NCBI GenBank assembly: GCA_023227835.1
Contig: JALOCI010000001.1
Location: 120,278-184,277, forward strand
Length of the DNA stretch: 64,000 bases
DNA from: Bacteroidales bacterium
GTDB taxonomy: Bacteria > Bacteroidota > Bacteroidia > Bacteroidales > UBA932
Direction: 5' to 3'
Each line of letters starts with the position of its first letter. The first letter of the stretch is position 1. Position numbers and translations under genes: made by a program. Below are positions 50,170 through 59,357 of the stretch, piece by piece. A model generated the notes under the pieces. That model did no database searches, was not told where the DNA came from, and saw only the letters and a program-made list of their open reading frames with translations.

Positions 50170-52167
50170 TTACTCTGTTTTCTCCTCATTGCCTGTCTCT
50201 GGCAATGCCGGTACGGAAGCAGGTTCTTCTCCAGTTCTTGAAGGAGGCTGACTTCCGGCTCTCTTGCCAAAGATAATCTCAAGATCTTCAGAGAATATAA
50301 CCTCTTTTTCAAGCAAAAGCTCAGCAAGTTTTGTGAATCCATCCATGTTTTCGTTCAGAATCCTTCGGGCTGTATCATAAGATTCGTCAATAAGTCTCTT
50401 TGCCTCCTTATCGATGAGCTCGGCTGTCTTTTCACTGTATGGTTTGCCTAAATTGAAGCCGTTGGACTCAGTGGAGTCGTAGAAGGATATGTTACCGACA
50501 CTCTTGCTCATGCCCAGATAAGAGACCATGGCATAAGCTTGTTTGGTGACTTTCTCCAGGTCATTCAGAGCACCGGTAGAGATTTTGTTGTTAATAATCT
50601 CTTCTGCAGCACGGCCACCCAGGGTTGCCGCCATTTCGTCCATCATCTGCTCTGTAGTGGTTATCTGTCGTTCTTCCGGAAGATACCAGGCTGCTCCTAA
50701 TGCCCTTCCTCTCGGAATGATAGTTACCTTAAGAAGAGGATTTGCATTTGGAAGAATCCAGCTTACAGTAGCATGTCCGGCTTCATGGAATGCAATGGTC
50801 CTTTTTTCCTGCGGTGAGATTATCTTGCTTCTTTTTTCAAGTCCGCCTATAATTCTGTCGACAGCATCAAGGAAATCCTGTTTGTCAATGGCTTCCTTGT
50901 TCTTCCTTGCAGCAATCAATGCAGCCTCATTACAAACATTTGCTATGTCCGCACCGGAAAAACCGGGAGTTTGTTTTGCCAAAAATTCTATATTGAAGCC
51001 ATCCACCAGTTTTAGATTTCTGAGATGAACACCGAAAATTTCAACTCTCTCCTTTAGTTCAGGAAGGTCAACATGAATCTGTCTGTCGAAACGTCCGGCC
51101 CTCATAAGTGCTTTGTCCAGAATGTCAGCCCTGTTGGTAGCCGCAAGAATTATCACACCTGAATTTGATCCGAACCCGTCCATTTCTGTCAAAAGCTGGT
51201 TGAGAGTATTCTCTCTCTCGTCATTTGACGAAAAACCGGCATTCTTACTCCTTGCGCGTCCGACTGCATCTATTTCGTCAATAAACACAATGCACGGAGC
51301 TTTCTCCTTAGCCTGCCGGAAAAGATCCCTGACGCGGGATGCCCCTACACCCACAAACATTTCTACGAAGTCAGACCCGGAAATTGAGAAAAATGGAACA
51401 TTCGCCTCACCTGCAACAGCTTTTGCCAGCAGGGTCTTTCCTGTCCCCGGAGGGCCAACCAGAAGTGCTCCTTTAGGGATTTTACCTCCGAGACTTGTGT
51501 ATTTTTTCGGATTCTTCAGAAAATCCACTATCTCCATTACCTCAACCTTTGCCTCTTCAAGGCCGGCAACATCTTTAAATGTTACTTTTGTATTATTGTC
51601 CTTGTCAAAAAGTTTGGCTTGCGATTTTCCTACAGAGAAGATACCTCCTCCGCCCTGACTGCCGCCACCCATTCCTTTGTTCATTTTACGGAACATAAAG
51701 AACCATAGTGCTATCAGAAGAATAGGAAAGAACAGCCACTCAAGTGCCTTGCCAAGGTAATTTGTACGCTCTTCGTTTTCCACGGAAAACCGGTTTCCTT
51801 CAGGTAATAGCTGCCTTACCTGATCTATCTGCTCTTCGGCATTGAAATTGTTTGAAACCACAAAATAAAACTGAGGTGCATATTTCGGGACTTTGCCTCC
51901 GAACTTGTTTTTATACTTGGCTATACTCTCCTTTTTGATATATACCTCAGCGCGATTCATATTTGTAACAAATAATATCTTCTCGATATCACCGGCAGGA
52001 GCCATTTTCTCTTTTACTTCTGTCCATTCAGTCTTTACCGGGTCGCCGCCGTCGTATGTGGTCCACATGTAAAAAATGCCGGCAAGCATAATTATGTAGA
52101 TCCACAAAACATTGAATTTAGGGAGCTTAAGCTTGTTGCGATCTTTATCTTTGTTAGGAATATCCAT
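50170..52167 (-). CDS. ftsH: ATP-dependent zinc metalloprotease FtsH
   Basis: A 665-residue membrane protease: two transmembrane helices (about 19-36 and 140-160), Walker A GPPGTGKT (238-245), Walker B VFIDE (294-298), second region of homology around NRADILDKALMRAGRFDRQ, and zinc motif HEAGH (461-465). A C-terminal tail rich in Pro and Glu is common in Bacteroidota. It degrades membrane and short-lived proteins. Co-transcribed with rsfS upstream (17 bp) and cdsA downstream. Confidence 0.96.
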   Translation of the reverse strand: MDIPNKDKDRNKLKLPKFNVLWIYIIMLAGIFYMWTTYDGGDPVKTEWTEVKEKMAPAGDIEKILFVTNMNRAEVYIKKESIAKYKNKFGGKVPKYAPQFYFVVSNNFNAEEQIDQVRQLLPEGNRFSVENEERTNYLGKALEWLFFPILLIALWFFMFRKMNKGMGGGSQGGGGIFSVGKSQAKLFDKDNNTKVTFKDVAGLEEAKVEVMEIVDFLKNPKKYTSLGGKIPKGALLVGPPGTGKTLLAKAVAGEANVPFFSISGSDFVEMFVGVGASRVRDLFRQAKEKAPCIVFIDEIDAVGRARSKNAGFSSNDERENTLNQLLTEMDGFGSNSGVIILAATNRADILDKALMRAGRFDRQIHVDLPELKERVEIFGVHLRNLKLVDGFNIEFLAKQTPGFSGADIANVCNEAALIAARKNKEAIDKQDFLDAVDRIIGGLEKRSKIISPQEKRTIAFHEAGHATVSWILPNANPLLKVTIIPRGRALGAAWYLPEERQITTTEQMMDEMAATLGGRAAEEIINNKISTGALNDLEKVTKQAYAMVSYLGMSKSVGNISFYDSTESNGFNLGKPYSEKTAELIDKEAKRLIDESYDTARRILNENMDGFTKLAELLLEKEVIFSEDLEIIFGKRAGSQPPSRTGEEPASVPALPETGNEEKTE

Positions 52168-52184
52168 TATTAATAATTTTCAGA

Positions 52185-52568
52185 TTATTTATCTTCGTAA
52201 TTTGTTTTCGGGGCATCAGCCCATAAATCTTCAAGACGGTAGAAAAGTCTGTACTCAGTCTGAAAGATATGGACTACAATGTTTGAGTAATCAAGAATTA
52301 CCCAGAATGAATTCTCTTTACCCTGCATACGGATAACTTTACGGTTGCACTTTGTGTACATCATCTCCTCTACATAGTCCGCTATTGCACTGACCTGTGT
52401 AGATGAGTCTGCATTGCAAACTATGAAGTAGTCTGTAATAGCTGTCCCTATCTCCTTGAGATTAAGTGAGCAAACCCCTTTCCCCTTTTTTTCCAGCATT
52501 GCGTCAGCGATACATTGCACCTCTAATGCATCTGTCTCTTTTTTTGTTGTGATCTTTTTTGTTGGCAC
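52185..52568 (-). CDS. rsfS: ribosomal silencing factor RsfS
   Basis: A 127-residue protein with the RsfS pattern: CIADAMLEKKGKGVCSLNL, ITDYFIVCNADSSTQVSAIADYV, and FWVILDYSNIVVHIFQTEYRLFYRLEDLW. It binds ribosomal protein L14 on the 50S subunit and blocks subunit joining when nutrients are low. First in an operon with ftsH, cdsA and psd. Confidence 0.93.
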   Translation of the reverse strand: MPTKKITTKKETDALEVQCIADAMLEKKGKGVCSLNLKEIGTAITDYFIVCNADSSTQVSAIADYVEEMMYTKCNRKVIRMQGKENSFWVILDYSNIVVHIFQTEYRLFYRLEDLWADAPKTNYEDK

Positions 52569-52609
52569 TATAGTAAGTGTTTATTTAATTGATTCATTTT
52601 TATATATCG

Positions 52610-52617
52610 CAAAATTA
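52610..52617 (-). promoter_or_regulatory. -7 promoter box of the rsfS-ftsH-cdsA-psd operon
   Basis: TAATTTTG on the minus strand, about 42 bp before the rsfS start; a GTTG lies 21 bp further upstream. Confidence 0.5.
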
Positions 52618-52651
52618 CTGCAATTTTGTTTCCAATTACAACTTTATTATA

Positions 52652-53404
52652 ATGGCAAAATGCATAAAATGGTTTGAAATTTTAGATTCCACTAATTATG
52701 AGGCAAATAGACAGATGGATCAGGTCGAAGACTTTACTATCTTTGCGGCACGATACCAGACAAATGGTCGTGGTCAGAAGGGAAACACTTGGGAAAGTGC
52801 AGTAGGTGAGAATCTTACGTTTTCAATTCTTGTCAAACCAAAATTTATCAGAGCCGAAGATCAGTTTCTGATATCGCAGATAGTTACTCTTGGAATTGTT
52901 AATTACCTTAGAAATAAAGATATAACGGCTTCAATTAAGTGGCCCAATGATATATACGTAAATAACAGGAAAATATGCGGTATACTCATAGAACACTACC
53001 TGGGGGGTGACAAATTGTCAGCATCCATTATTGGAATAGGTTTAAATGTAAACCAGAAAAAATTTGCATCAGACGCTCCAAATCCCACATCAGTGATTAA
53101 TGAGACTGGCAAATCCTTTATTCTAAAAAAGGAGCTTGAATTACTTGTTGAATCGATTGAAGAACTATATCATGAAGCAGAAGTCACGAATTACGCCGAC
53201 CTTGCAAAAAGGATAGGAAAGGATTACCTAAGCCATTTATATCATATTCATGAATATCATTGGTATGAAGATACTGCTACAAATGAGAGGTTCGAAGCAG
53301 AAATTTCTGGTATAGACAAGTATGCCTGCCTGATTCTGAAAAGAAGAAACGGCGTAGAGAAAAGTTACGCTTTTAAGGAGATCAGGTATATTTTAAATCT
53401 CTGA
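52652..53404 (+). CDS. birA: biotin--[acetyl-CoA-carboxylase] ligase
   Basis: From ATG 52652 the product has 250 residues: no N-terminal DNA-binding domain, so a class I ligase. Motifs are YQTNGRGQKGNTWES (adenylate/biotin loop) and KWPNDIYVNNRKICGILIE. It attaches biotin to carboxylase subunits. The 3' end overlaps the convergent rpe gene by 23 bp. The earlier start at 52589 is in promoter-like sequence. Confidence 0.92.
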   Translation: MAKCIKWFEILDSTNYEANRQMDQVEDFTIFAARYQTNGRGQKGNTWESAVGENLTFSILVKPKFIRAEDQFLISQIVTLGIVNYLRNKDITASIKWPNDIYVNNRKICGILIEHYLGGDKLSASIIGIGLNVNQKKFASDAPNPTSVINETGKSFILKKELELLVESIEELYHEAEVTNYADLAKRIGKDYLSHLYHIHEYHWYEDTATNERFEAEISGIDKYACLILKRRNGVEKSYAFKEIRYILNL

Positions 53405-54032
53405 TGGCTTTTATCGGATCAGGTGCTCCGAATACACTATTCCCTGCCACTAAAATATCGGCTCCCGCTTTAGCGAGCAAGGCTGCATTATCCTTACCGA
53501 CACCCCCGTCTATCTCTATCATGGATTTTGAACCGGTCTCAATGAGAATCTCCTTTACCTTGGCCAGTTTTCTGTATGTGTTCCCGATAAAGCTCTGACC
53601 TCCAAATCCTGGATTTACAGACATAATAAGAATAAAATCAGCTTCGGGCGCAATTTCTGATAATAGATGCGCCGGAGTATGCGGGTTAAGTGCTACGCCA
53701 GCCTTCATTCCGAGGTTTTTAATCTTTTGGATTGACCTGTGAAGGTGGGTGCATGCCTCGTAATGAACACTAAGATATTCAACTCCCAGATCTCTGAAAT
53801 TATCAAAATATCTGTCCGGGTCTATAATCATAAGGTGTGCATCAAGAGGTTTTGCGGCAGTCTTGGCTATTGCCTTGACTACCGGAAAACCGTAAGAGAT
53901 GTTTGGTACGAACACACCATCCATGATATCAAGATGAATCAGATCTGCATCGCTCTTGTTGACCATGTCAACCTGTTGTGCCAGATTGCCAAAATCTGCG
54001 GAGAGCATGGAAGGGGCTATCAGTACTCCCAT
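53382..54032 (-). CDS. rpe: ribulose-phosphate 3-epimerase
   Basis: A 216-residue TIM barrel: APSMLSADFGNL, HLDIMDGVFVPNISYG (metal ligands), MSVNPGFGGQSF and EIDGGVG. It interconverts ribulose-5-P and xylulose-5-P in the pentose phosphate pathway. It is 12 bp behind the dipeptidase gene and likely in the dnaA-pepD-rpe transcript. Confidence 0.95.
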   Translation of the reverse strand: MGVLIAPSMLSADFGNLAQQVDMVNKSDADLIHLDIMDGVFVPNISYGFPVVKAIAKTAAKPLDAHLMIIDPDRYFDNFRDLGVEYLSVHYEACTHLHRSIQKIKNLGMKAGVALNPHTPAHLLSEIAPEADFILIMSVNPGFGGQSFIGNTYRKLAKVKEILIETGSKSMIEIDGGVGKDNAALLAKAGADILVAGNSVFGAPDPIKAIRDLKYT

Positions 54033-54044
54033 AATGTTTCTGTT

Positions 54045-55481
54045 TTATTTAATATCTTTAAGTATCTGTACAAGAAGTTTCCAGAATTTGTCCACAGTTG
54101 AAAGCTCCAGTCTCTCTCCCGGTGCATGTACACCTCTGAGTGTCGGACCGAATGATATCATGTCAAGATTAGGGTACTTATCCAGAAACAGACCGCATTC
54201 TAATCCTGCATGTATTGCTCTGACTACAGGTTCATTTCCGAATAGCCTTATATATGCATCCTTGCTTATATTAAGCAGTTTGGAATCCATTTTTGGTTTC
54301 CATCCAGGGTATTCACTTTCATGTGTAACAACTGCTCCTGCTAGTTTGAACAATGATTCTATCCTGCTTGCGGATTGGTATCTGGCACTGTTCAACGAGC
54401 TTCTCTGGCTGGTACATACAGTTATCTCAGTATCTGAGGTCATCTTGACAGATGCCAGATTTGTAGAGGTTTCCACAAATCCCGGAATATCCTGACTCAT
54501 GGCAATCACTCCGTGAGGACAAGCATTTAACGAGTTCAACAAACGGTATGTGGTATCAGAATCCATACACCACTCCTCCTGTTGAGTTGTTTCTATCTTG
54601 CCGAAAAGATCAGGATCGGATATTCTGTATTCATCTACTATATCTGCCTCAGTCTTTTTGAAAAGATTTAATATCTTGTCTTTGTCAGCGGGTTTAAAGG
54701 CAATCGTTGCATATGCCTCCCGGGATATTGCATTGCGCTTGTTACCACCGTCGATTTTGCAGATTGTAATGTTGTATTTCTCAAAAATAGGGAGGAGAAA
54801 TCTGGTAAGAAGCTGATTCGCATTTGCCCTGTTCTTGTTAATATCGTCTCCGCTATGCCCTCCGGTTGCTCCATAGAAGCCAACTTTCATGAAGTCCATC
54901 CCGGATGGTACCTGCTCTTTTTTATACCTGAATACGGCCGTGGTATCTATACCTCCGGCGCAACCGATGAAAAGTTCTCCCTCGTCTTCTGAGTCAAGGT
55001 TGATTAGGATGTTGCCTGTTATAAATCCCGGTTTCAGGGCTTTTGCTCCTGTAAGGCCGGTCTCTTCGTCTGTTGTAAAAAGGGCTTCTACTCTGCCGTG
55101 TTCAATAGTTTTGTCGGTAAGGACTGCCATTTGTGCGGCCATACCGATTCCACAGTCAGCTCCGAGAGTTGTCTCTTTTGCAATTAGCCAACCATTCTCT
55201 TCAACTACCTTTATAGGGTCTTTACTGAAGTCGTGTGTACTGTCGCTGTTTTTCTCACATACCATATCTGAATGGCTTTGCAGAACAACTGTCGGAATGC
55301 TTTCCATTCCGGGAGTCGCCTCTTTTGATATAACAATATTGCCGGCTTCGTCTGTCTTGTATTCAAGAGAGTTCTCCCTTGCAAAATTTTCCAAGTATGC
55401 TACTATCATCTCTTCATGACCTGATTCTCTGGGAATTTTACAGATATCTGAAAAGTATGACAAGACTTTTTGGGATTCCAT
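54045..55481 (-). CDS. pepD: aminoacyl-histidine dipeptidase (PepD, M20)
   Basis: A 478-residue zinc peptidase of M20 type. Metal sites are VLQSHSDMVCE, TLGADCGIGMA and TTDEETGLTGA; later GGHSGDDINKNRAN marks the lid/dimerisation domain and GLECGLFLDKYPNLDMISFGP is the C-terminal ligand region. Cleaves Xaa-His and other dipeptides in the cytoplasm. Six bp behind dnaA. Confidence 0.92.
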   Translation of the reverse strand: MESQKVLSYFSDICKIPRESGHEEMIVAYLENFARENSLEYKTDEAGNIVISKEATPGMESIPTVVLQSHSDMVCEKNSDSTHDFSKDPIKVVEENGWLIAKETTLGADCGIGMAAQMAVLTDKTIEHGRVEALFTTDEETGLTGAKALKPGFITGNILINLDSEDEGELFIGCAGGIDTTAVFRYKKEQVPSGMDFMKVGFYGATGGHSGDDINKNRANANQLLTRFLLPIFEKYNITICKIDGGNKRNAISREAYATIAFKPADKDKILNLFKKTEADIVDEYRISDPDLFGKIETTQQEEWCMDSDTTYRLLNSLNACPHGVIAMSQDIPGFVETSTNLASVKMTSDTEITVCTSQRSSLNSARYQSASRIESLFKLAGAVVTHESEYPGWKPKMDSKLLNISKDAYIRLFGNEPVVRAIHAGLECGLFLDKYPNLDMISFGPTLRGVHAPGERLELSTVDKFWKLLVQILKDIK

Positions 55482-55487
55482 GTTGTT

Positions 55488-56903
55488 TTATTGTGGTTTT
55501 AGTTTTTTCTCTATATCTGTGACATACTTGCGGAAAGAACGGTCAGTATCTATAAGGTCACAGACTGTATTATACGCGTGAAGTACTGTTGCATGATCCC
55601 TTCCTCCTGTAAGGGAACCGATAGTCGCCAGAGAGTTGTTTGTAAGATTTCTGCTGAGAAACATTGCAATTTGCCTCGCTTGTACCAGTTCTCTCTTTCT
55701 TGACGAAGAGAGGAATAGTTCTGAGTTTATCTTGAAGTATTCACATACTGTCTTCTGGATCTCGTCAATCGTGAGTTCATTCCGGTTTCTGCTGACAATC
55801 TTTTCTGTAAGACTCTCGGCAAGGTCCATGTCAATGGTTTTGTTGTTGAATATAGCCTGAGCCAATAATGAGTTTAAAGTTCCCTCTATCTCTCTTATAT
55901 TTGTAGTCACTCTTGATGCAAGATATGATACAACCTCTTCAGGGAGCGTTACTCCGTCATTATAGCATTTTGCCTTGATTATTGCCATTCTTGTCTGATA
56001 GTCCGGCTGACGCAGTTCGGCAAGTAATCCCCATTTGAATCTGGAGAGAAGTCTTTGTTCCAGATCCTGCAGATCAACAGGTGGCTTATCAGAAGTAAGA
56101 ATCAGTTGTTTTCCCAAATTGTGCAGATGGCTGAAAATGTGAAAAAACGCATTTTGAGTACCGCTCTTTCCTGCAAATTCCTGAACGTCGTCAATAATCA
56201 AAACGTCAATCATCTGGTAAAAATGAAGGAAGTCAGTCAGTTTGTTCTTCACGTTAACAGCATCCATGAACTGAGTTTGGAAACGGTTGGCACTTACATA
56301 AAGAACTATCTTGTCGGGAAACCTCTCCTTTATATTGATTCCTATCGCTTGCGCAAGATGTGTTTTTCCAAGTCCGGATCCTCCATATAAAAAGAGAGGA
56401 TTGAAAGCGCTCGACCCCGGATTGGCAGCAATTGTAAGTCCTGCCGATCTGGCAAGTCTGTTGCATTCGCCTTCGATAAAGTTTTCAAAACTGAAGTGAG
56501 GGTTGAGCTGTGGATCAATCTTCAACTGTTGGAGCCCCGGAATGACAAACGGGTTCGCTATTTGTCTTGCCTGATTGGGAAAAGGTAAGGATTTATTTGT
56601 AATCTCGGCTGTTGATTGATGTGGTATCTGAACTGGTTTTTCATTTGAAACAACCTTCACATTGTACTCTAGTTTCGCATCCCGTCCAAGTTCACGTTTA
56701 AGGGCCTTACTTATAAGGTCAATGTAGTATTCTTCAAGAAACTCTATAAAAAAGTGAGTCGGAACGGCTATTGTCAGGATGCTTCCGTTAAGTTTTACAG
56801 CCTTTATCGGTTCGAACCACGTCTTGAAACTCTGAGGAGGAATGTTGTCCTTTACGATTTGGAGACAATTATTCCATACTGTTGTATATGAAGCTTCAGA
56901 CAT
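55488..56903 (-). CDS. dnaA: chromosomal replication initiator DnaA
   Basis: A 471-residue DnaA. Domain I (1-85) has PPQSFKTWFEPI; the linker 86-135 is proline/glutamine-rich; domain III has Walker A GGSGLGKT (174-181), Walker B VLIIDDVQ and the arginine-finger region LEQRLLSRFKWGL; domain IV ends in the DnaA-box-binding GGRDHATVLHAYNTV. It opens oriC. The neighbours here (mlaD, pepD) differ from the classic dnaA-dnaN order, as is normal in Bacteroidota. Confidence 0.96.
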   Translation of the reverse strand: MSEASYTTVWNNCLQIVKDNIPPQSFKTWFEPIKAVKLNGSILTIAVPTHFFIEFLEEYYIDLISKALKRELGRDAKLEYNVKVVSNEKPVQIPHQSTAEITNKSLPFPNQARQIANPFVIPGLQQLKIDPQLNPHFSFENFIEGECNRLARSAGLTIAANPGSSAFNPLFLYGGSGLGKTHLAQAIGINIKERFPDKIVLYVSANRFQTQFMDAVNVKNKLTDFLHFYQMIDVLIIDDVQEFAGKSGTQNAFFHIFSHLHNLGKQLILTSDKPPVDLQDLEQRLLSRFKWGLLAELRQPDYQTRMAIIKAKCYNDGVTLPEEVVSYLASRVTTNIREIEGTLNSLLAQAIFNNKTIDMDLAESLTEKIVSRNRNELTIDEIQKTVCEYFKINSELFLSSSRKRELVQARQIAMFLSRNLTNNSLATIGSLTGGRDHATVLHAYNTVCDLIDTDRSFRKYVTDIEKKLKPQ

Positions 56904-57074
56904 GTGTAAGATTTATGTTTTAGATTGTAAAACAAAAATGGGGATAAATTCTTTAAAAAAAAACAAATTTTCGCTTTGAAAATTCAAGAATTTTTCAAGA
57001 GGCTGTATTTCAGACGGAAAATTTTTTTAAAATTGACAATCTTAAAAATCAGTAAAATAAAGAAAAAAAATTCT
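56904..57074. other. 171-bp AT-rich region upstream of dnaA
   Basis: Very AT-rich, with AAATTCTTTAAAA repeated at 56946-56958 and 57068-57080. A DnaA-box-like nonamer (TTATCCCCA on the minus strand, 56939-56947, one mismatch from TTATCCACA) lies 36 bp before dnaA, perhaps for autoregulation. A single box is too little to call an origin. A weak promoter CATTTTTG is seen on the minus strand. Confidence 0.45.
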
Positions 57075-57998
57075 TTAAAATACGGAAATTTTTATGTACT
57101 TTTTAGGGTTATCCTGGATGTTTTTTACTAACACATCTATATCCCTTACCAATACATCAATTGAGTTGTGTAACGAATCTGTTTTTATTAATTTTCCGAT
57201 TGAACCCTGAGGGTTGTTAATCTCCAAAAGCAGATCTCTGAGGGATTTGACAGTACCGGCAAGATCTGCACTTTTGAGTGAATCGGTGATCTCTGTAATA
57301 TTACCAAGCCCCTTATCGAGGACAACAACACTTTGTTTTAGAGATGAGGAGAGATTGTCAAGATTGCTAATCAATGATGTTATCTCAGGACCGTTTTTGT
57401 CAAGATTGGATGTTATGTTTCTTATGTTTTGCAATGTCCTGTCCAGGTTTTGTATTGACTGGGCAAGATGCCTCTTTGCTTCAGGGTCGAGAACTTCATT
57501 AACATTAACAAACGTTGTATTGAGGTTTGAGATTAGTTCAGATGCCTGATCCTTTAACGGAAGTATCTGTGCTGATATGTTCTCAATAAGACCAGGCTCA
57601 ATGCCCGAGCGGAGTGTGTCGCGATCTACTATAAGCCTTCCCCCTTTAGCAATCTGTATCCTGATTGATTTACCGCCAAGGAGGTCAGAACTGTATAGCT
57701 GGGCTACAGAACTGTCAGAAATACTATATTTGGAATCTATCTTCATAGTTACAAGAAAGTCTTCGCTTTTTTCCTGATATTCGATCTCCTGGACTGTTCC
57801 CACTTTATACCCTTTTATATATACGGGTCCCGTAGAGTTTAGCCCGTCCACGCTGTCATAAACAGTATAATATATATGGGTGGTACCGAATATGTCCTTT
57901 CCTTTAAGGTAGTTTATTGTAATATACAGTGATGCTGCTATCAATATGGTAAACAACCCTATTTTCTGTTCTCTGTTTAAATTAATTTTCATTTTCAA
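57075..57998 (-). CDS. MlaD-family (MCE) lipid-transport protein
   Basis: A 307-residue protein: one N-terminal transmembrane helix (11-29), an MCE domain (about 40-120; YTVYDSVDGLNSTGPVYIKGYKVGTV, LLGGKSIRI), then a long helical, coiled-coil-like region (about 150-300) rich in SNLD/LDR heptads. MCE proteins span the periplasm and carry phospholipids between membranes. No mlaE/mlaF are adjacent. It overlaps the end of the amidase gene by 17 bp. Confidence 0.88.
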   Translation of the reverse strand: MKMKINLNREQKIGLFTILIAASLYITINYLKGKDIFGTTHIYYTVYDSVDGLNSTGPVYIKGYKVGTVQEIEYQEKSEDFLVTMKIDSKYSISDSSVAQLYSSDLLGGKSIRIQIAKGGRLIVDRDTLRSGIEPGLIENISAQILPLKDQASELISNLNTTFVNVNEVLDPEAKRHLAQSIQNLDRTLQNIRNITSNLDKNGPEITSLISNLDNLSSSLKQSVVVLDKGLGNITEITDSLKSADLAGTVKSLRDLLLEINNPQGSIGKLIKTDSLHNSIDVLVRDIDVLVKNIQDNPKKYIKISVF

Positions 57999-59283
57999 CT
58001 TTAATAATGAATGCTTTTGGAAATTTAATTTTTACTCGGGATAGTTCTTTTTCTGCCTCTTCTTTGGTGCTGAACTCTCCTACACTGTATTTATAGAAAT
58101 TTCCCACTTTTATATATTTAAGGTCTTTTTCTCCTTTGAAATCAGGGGCGTTTTCAGGCAATATTCTTGTTACTGCGAGTATCTGTACCCTGAAATTTAA
58201 TTTTGAGGCATTACTGTCTTTATTAGGGGTCTTTATTGTTGAGTCTGTCTTTTTCTGCAGAGCTCTTCGTATTTCAGCCAAAGTGTCTCTTTGTGTCTCC
58301 TTGGCCACTTCCTCACTTTTCTCCTTTAACTTTTCACTATTCACTCTCTCACTATTCACTTTCTCACTATCCACTTTTTCACTATTCACTTTTTCACTAT
58401 TCACTCTCTCTCTATTCACTTTTTCACTATTCACTCTCTCACTATCCACTTTCTCACTATTCACTCTCTCGCTATTCACTTTCTCACTATCCACTCTCTC
58501 ATTCTTTCCCTCATAAGCTTTTTTGTATTTAATAAAAGCTTTGTATAGCGAGTTTGCATATTTTTCATGGTTATCCTCGCCTATGAGCACAAGGTAGTCA
58601 TTAGCGTTGGACAGAAATCCCAGTTCCACCAGAATTGCCGGCATTGAACTTCTCCATAGAACCAGCAATCCTCCCTGCTTAATCCCTCTGTTTATCTTAA
58701 CAGGACCTTTGGCAAACTCTTCCTGAACCAGTTCTGCCATTTGAAGACTCTGTTCAAGGTGTGCATTCTGGAGGAGGCTGAAAATAATATATGACTCAGG
58801 ATTTTTTGGATCAAAACCTTCGTAGACTGATTGGTGATCTCCCTCTAGTGCGATAACGCTGTTTTCCATCATTGTAACCTCCAGGTTTGAACTGCTTTTG
58901 CTTTCACCCATTACAAACGTTTCAGAACCTGAAGCGGACCTCGCTTTGGCAGAGTTTACGTGGATGGAGATGAAAAGATCTGCCTGATTTTTGTTGGCAA
59001 TCTCTGTGCGAGTATTCAGAGGAATGAATACATCGGTGTTTCTTGTGTAAATCACCTTTATGTCAGGGTGTTTTTGCTCGATTATTCTTCCAAGTCTGAG
59101 TGCCACAGACAAAGTGATATCCTTCTCCTTAACCCTTCTGTTAGGGCTGATTGCTCCTGGATCGTGCCCTCCGTGCCCTGCATCAATTACCACTTTTTTT
59201 ATTTTCACCGGATCAGTAGCCGTGATGACTGATGGAAATTGAGTCAGTAAGCAAAAAAGTAATAAAAGTATCCTGTGTGGCAT
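57982..59283 (-). CDS. N-acetylmuramoyl-L-alanine amidase (Amidase_3) with pentapeptide-repeat linker and SPOR domain
   Basis: A 433-residue peptidoglycan hydrolase. After a signal peptide (1-22), the Amidase_3 domain (29-253) has zinc ligands in DAGHGG (His37), KEKD (Glu53) and SIHVNS (His108) and the catalytic Glu220 in ILVELGF. Residues 262-316 are eleven five-residue units of the form E[RK]V[ND]S, an unusual charged spacer. Residues about 361-433 form a SPOR domain that binds denuded glycan at the division site. It likely splits the septum at division. Unit copy number probably varies between strains. Confidence 0.9.
   Translation of the reverse strand: MPHRILLLLFCLLTQFPSVITATDPVKIKKVVIDAGHGGHDPGAISPNRRVKEKDITLSVALRLGRIIEQKHPDIKVIYTRNTDVFIPLNTRTEIANKNQADLFISIHVNSAKARSASGSETFVMGESKSSSNLEVTMMENSVIALEGDHQSVYEGFDPKNPESYIIFSLLQNAHLEQSLQMAELVQEEFAKGPVKINRGIKQGGLLVLWRSSMPAILVELGFLSNANDYLVLIGEDNHEKYANSLYKAFIKYKKAYEGKNERVDSEKVNSERVNSEKVDSERVNSEKVNRERVNSEKVNSEKVDSEKVNSERVNSEKLKEKSEEVAKETQRDTLAEIRRALQKKTDSTIKTPNKDSNASKLNFRVQILAVTRILPENAPDFKGEKDLKYIKVGNFYKYSVGEFSTKEEAEKELSRVKIKFPKAFIIKVENEN
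58327..58500 (-). repeat. 15-bp tandem repeat (minisatellite) inside the amidase gene
   Basis: About 11.5 units of 15 bp such as GAGAGAGTGAATAGT (minus strand) encode E[RK]V[ND]S. Units differ at a few positions (AGA/AAA, AAT/GAT). A multiple of three, so slippage keeps frame and only changes linker length. Confidence 0.9.
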
Positions 59284-59304
59284 TTTTGTTGCTTAAAAAT
59301 GATT

Positions 59305-59312
59305 TATCTTTG
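59305..59312 (+). promoter_or_regulatory. -7 promoter box of the LptD-like gene
   Basis: TATCTTTG; TTTG at 59285-59288 is 16 bp upstream, a short spacing. It overlaps the upstream region of the divergent amidase gene. Confidence 0.5.
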
Positions 59313-59357
59313 CAATTCACAAAAGTAGTAATAATTTTTTTTAAACTTTTAACCCGT

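Noticed and set aside
56904..57074. Origin of replication beside dnaA
   Set aside because: Only one imperfect DnaA box is visible in the AT-rich spacer; a cluster would be needed.
58136..58532. Two open frames on the plus strand across the amidase repeat
   Set aside because: They are open only because the 15-bp repeat is free of stops in several frames; they are antisense low-complexity shadows.
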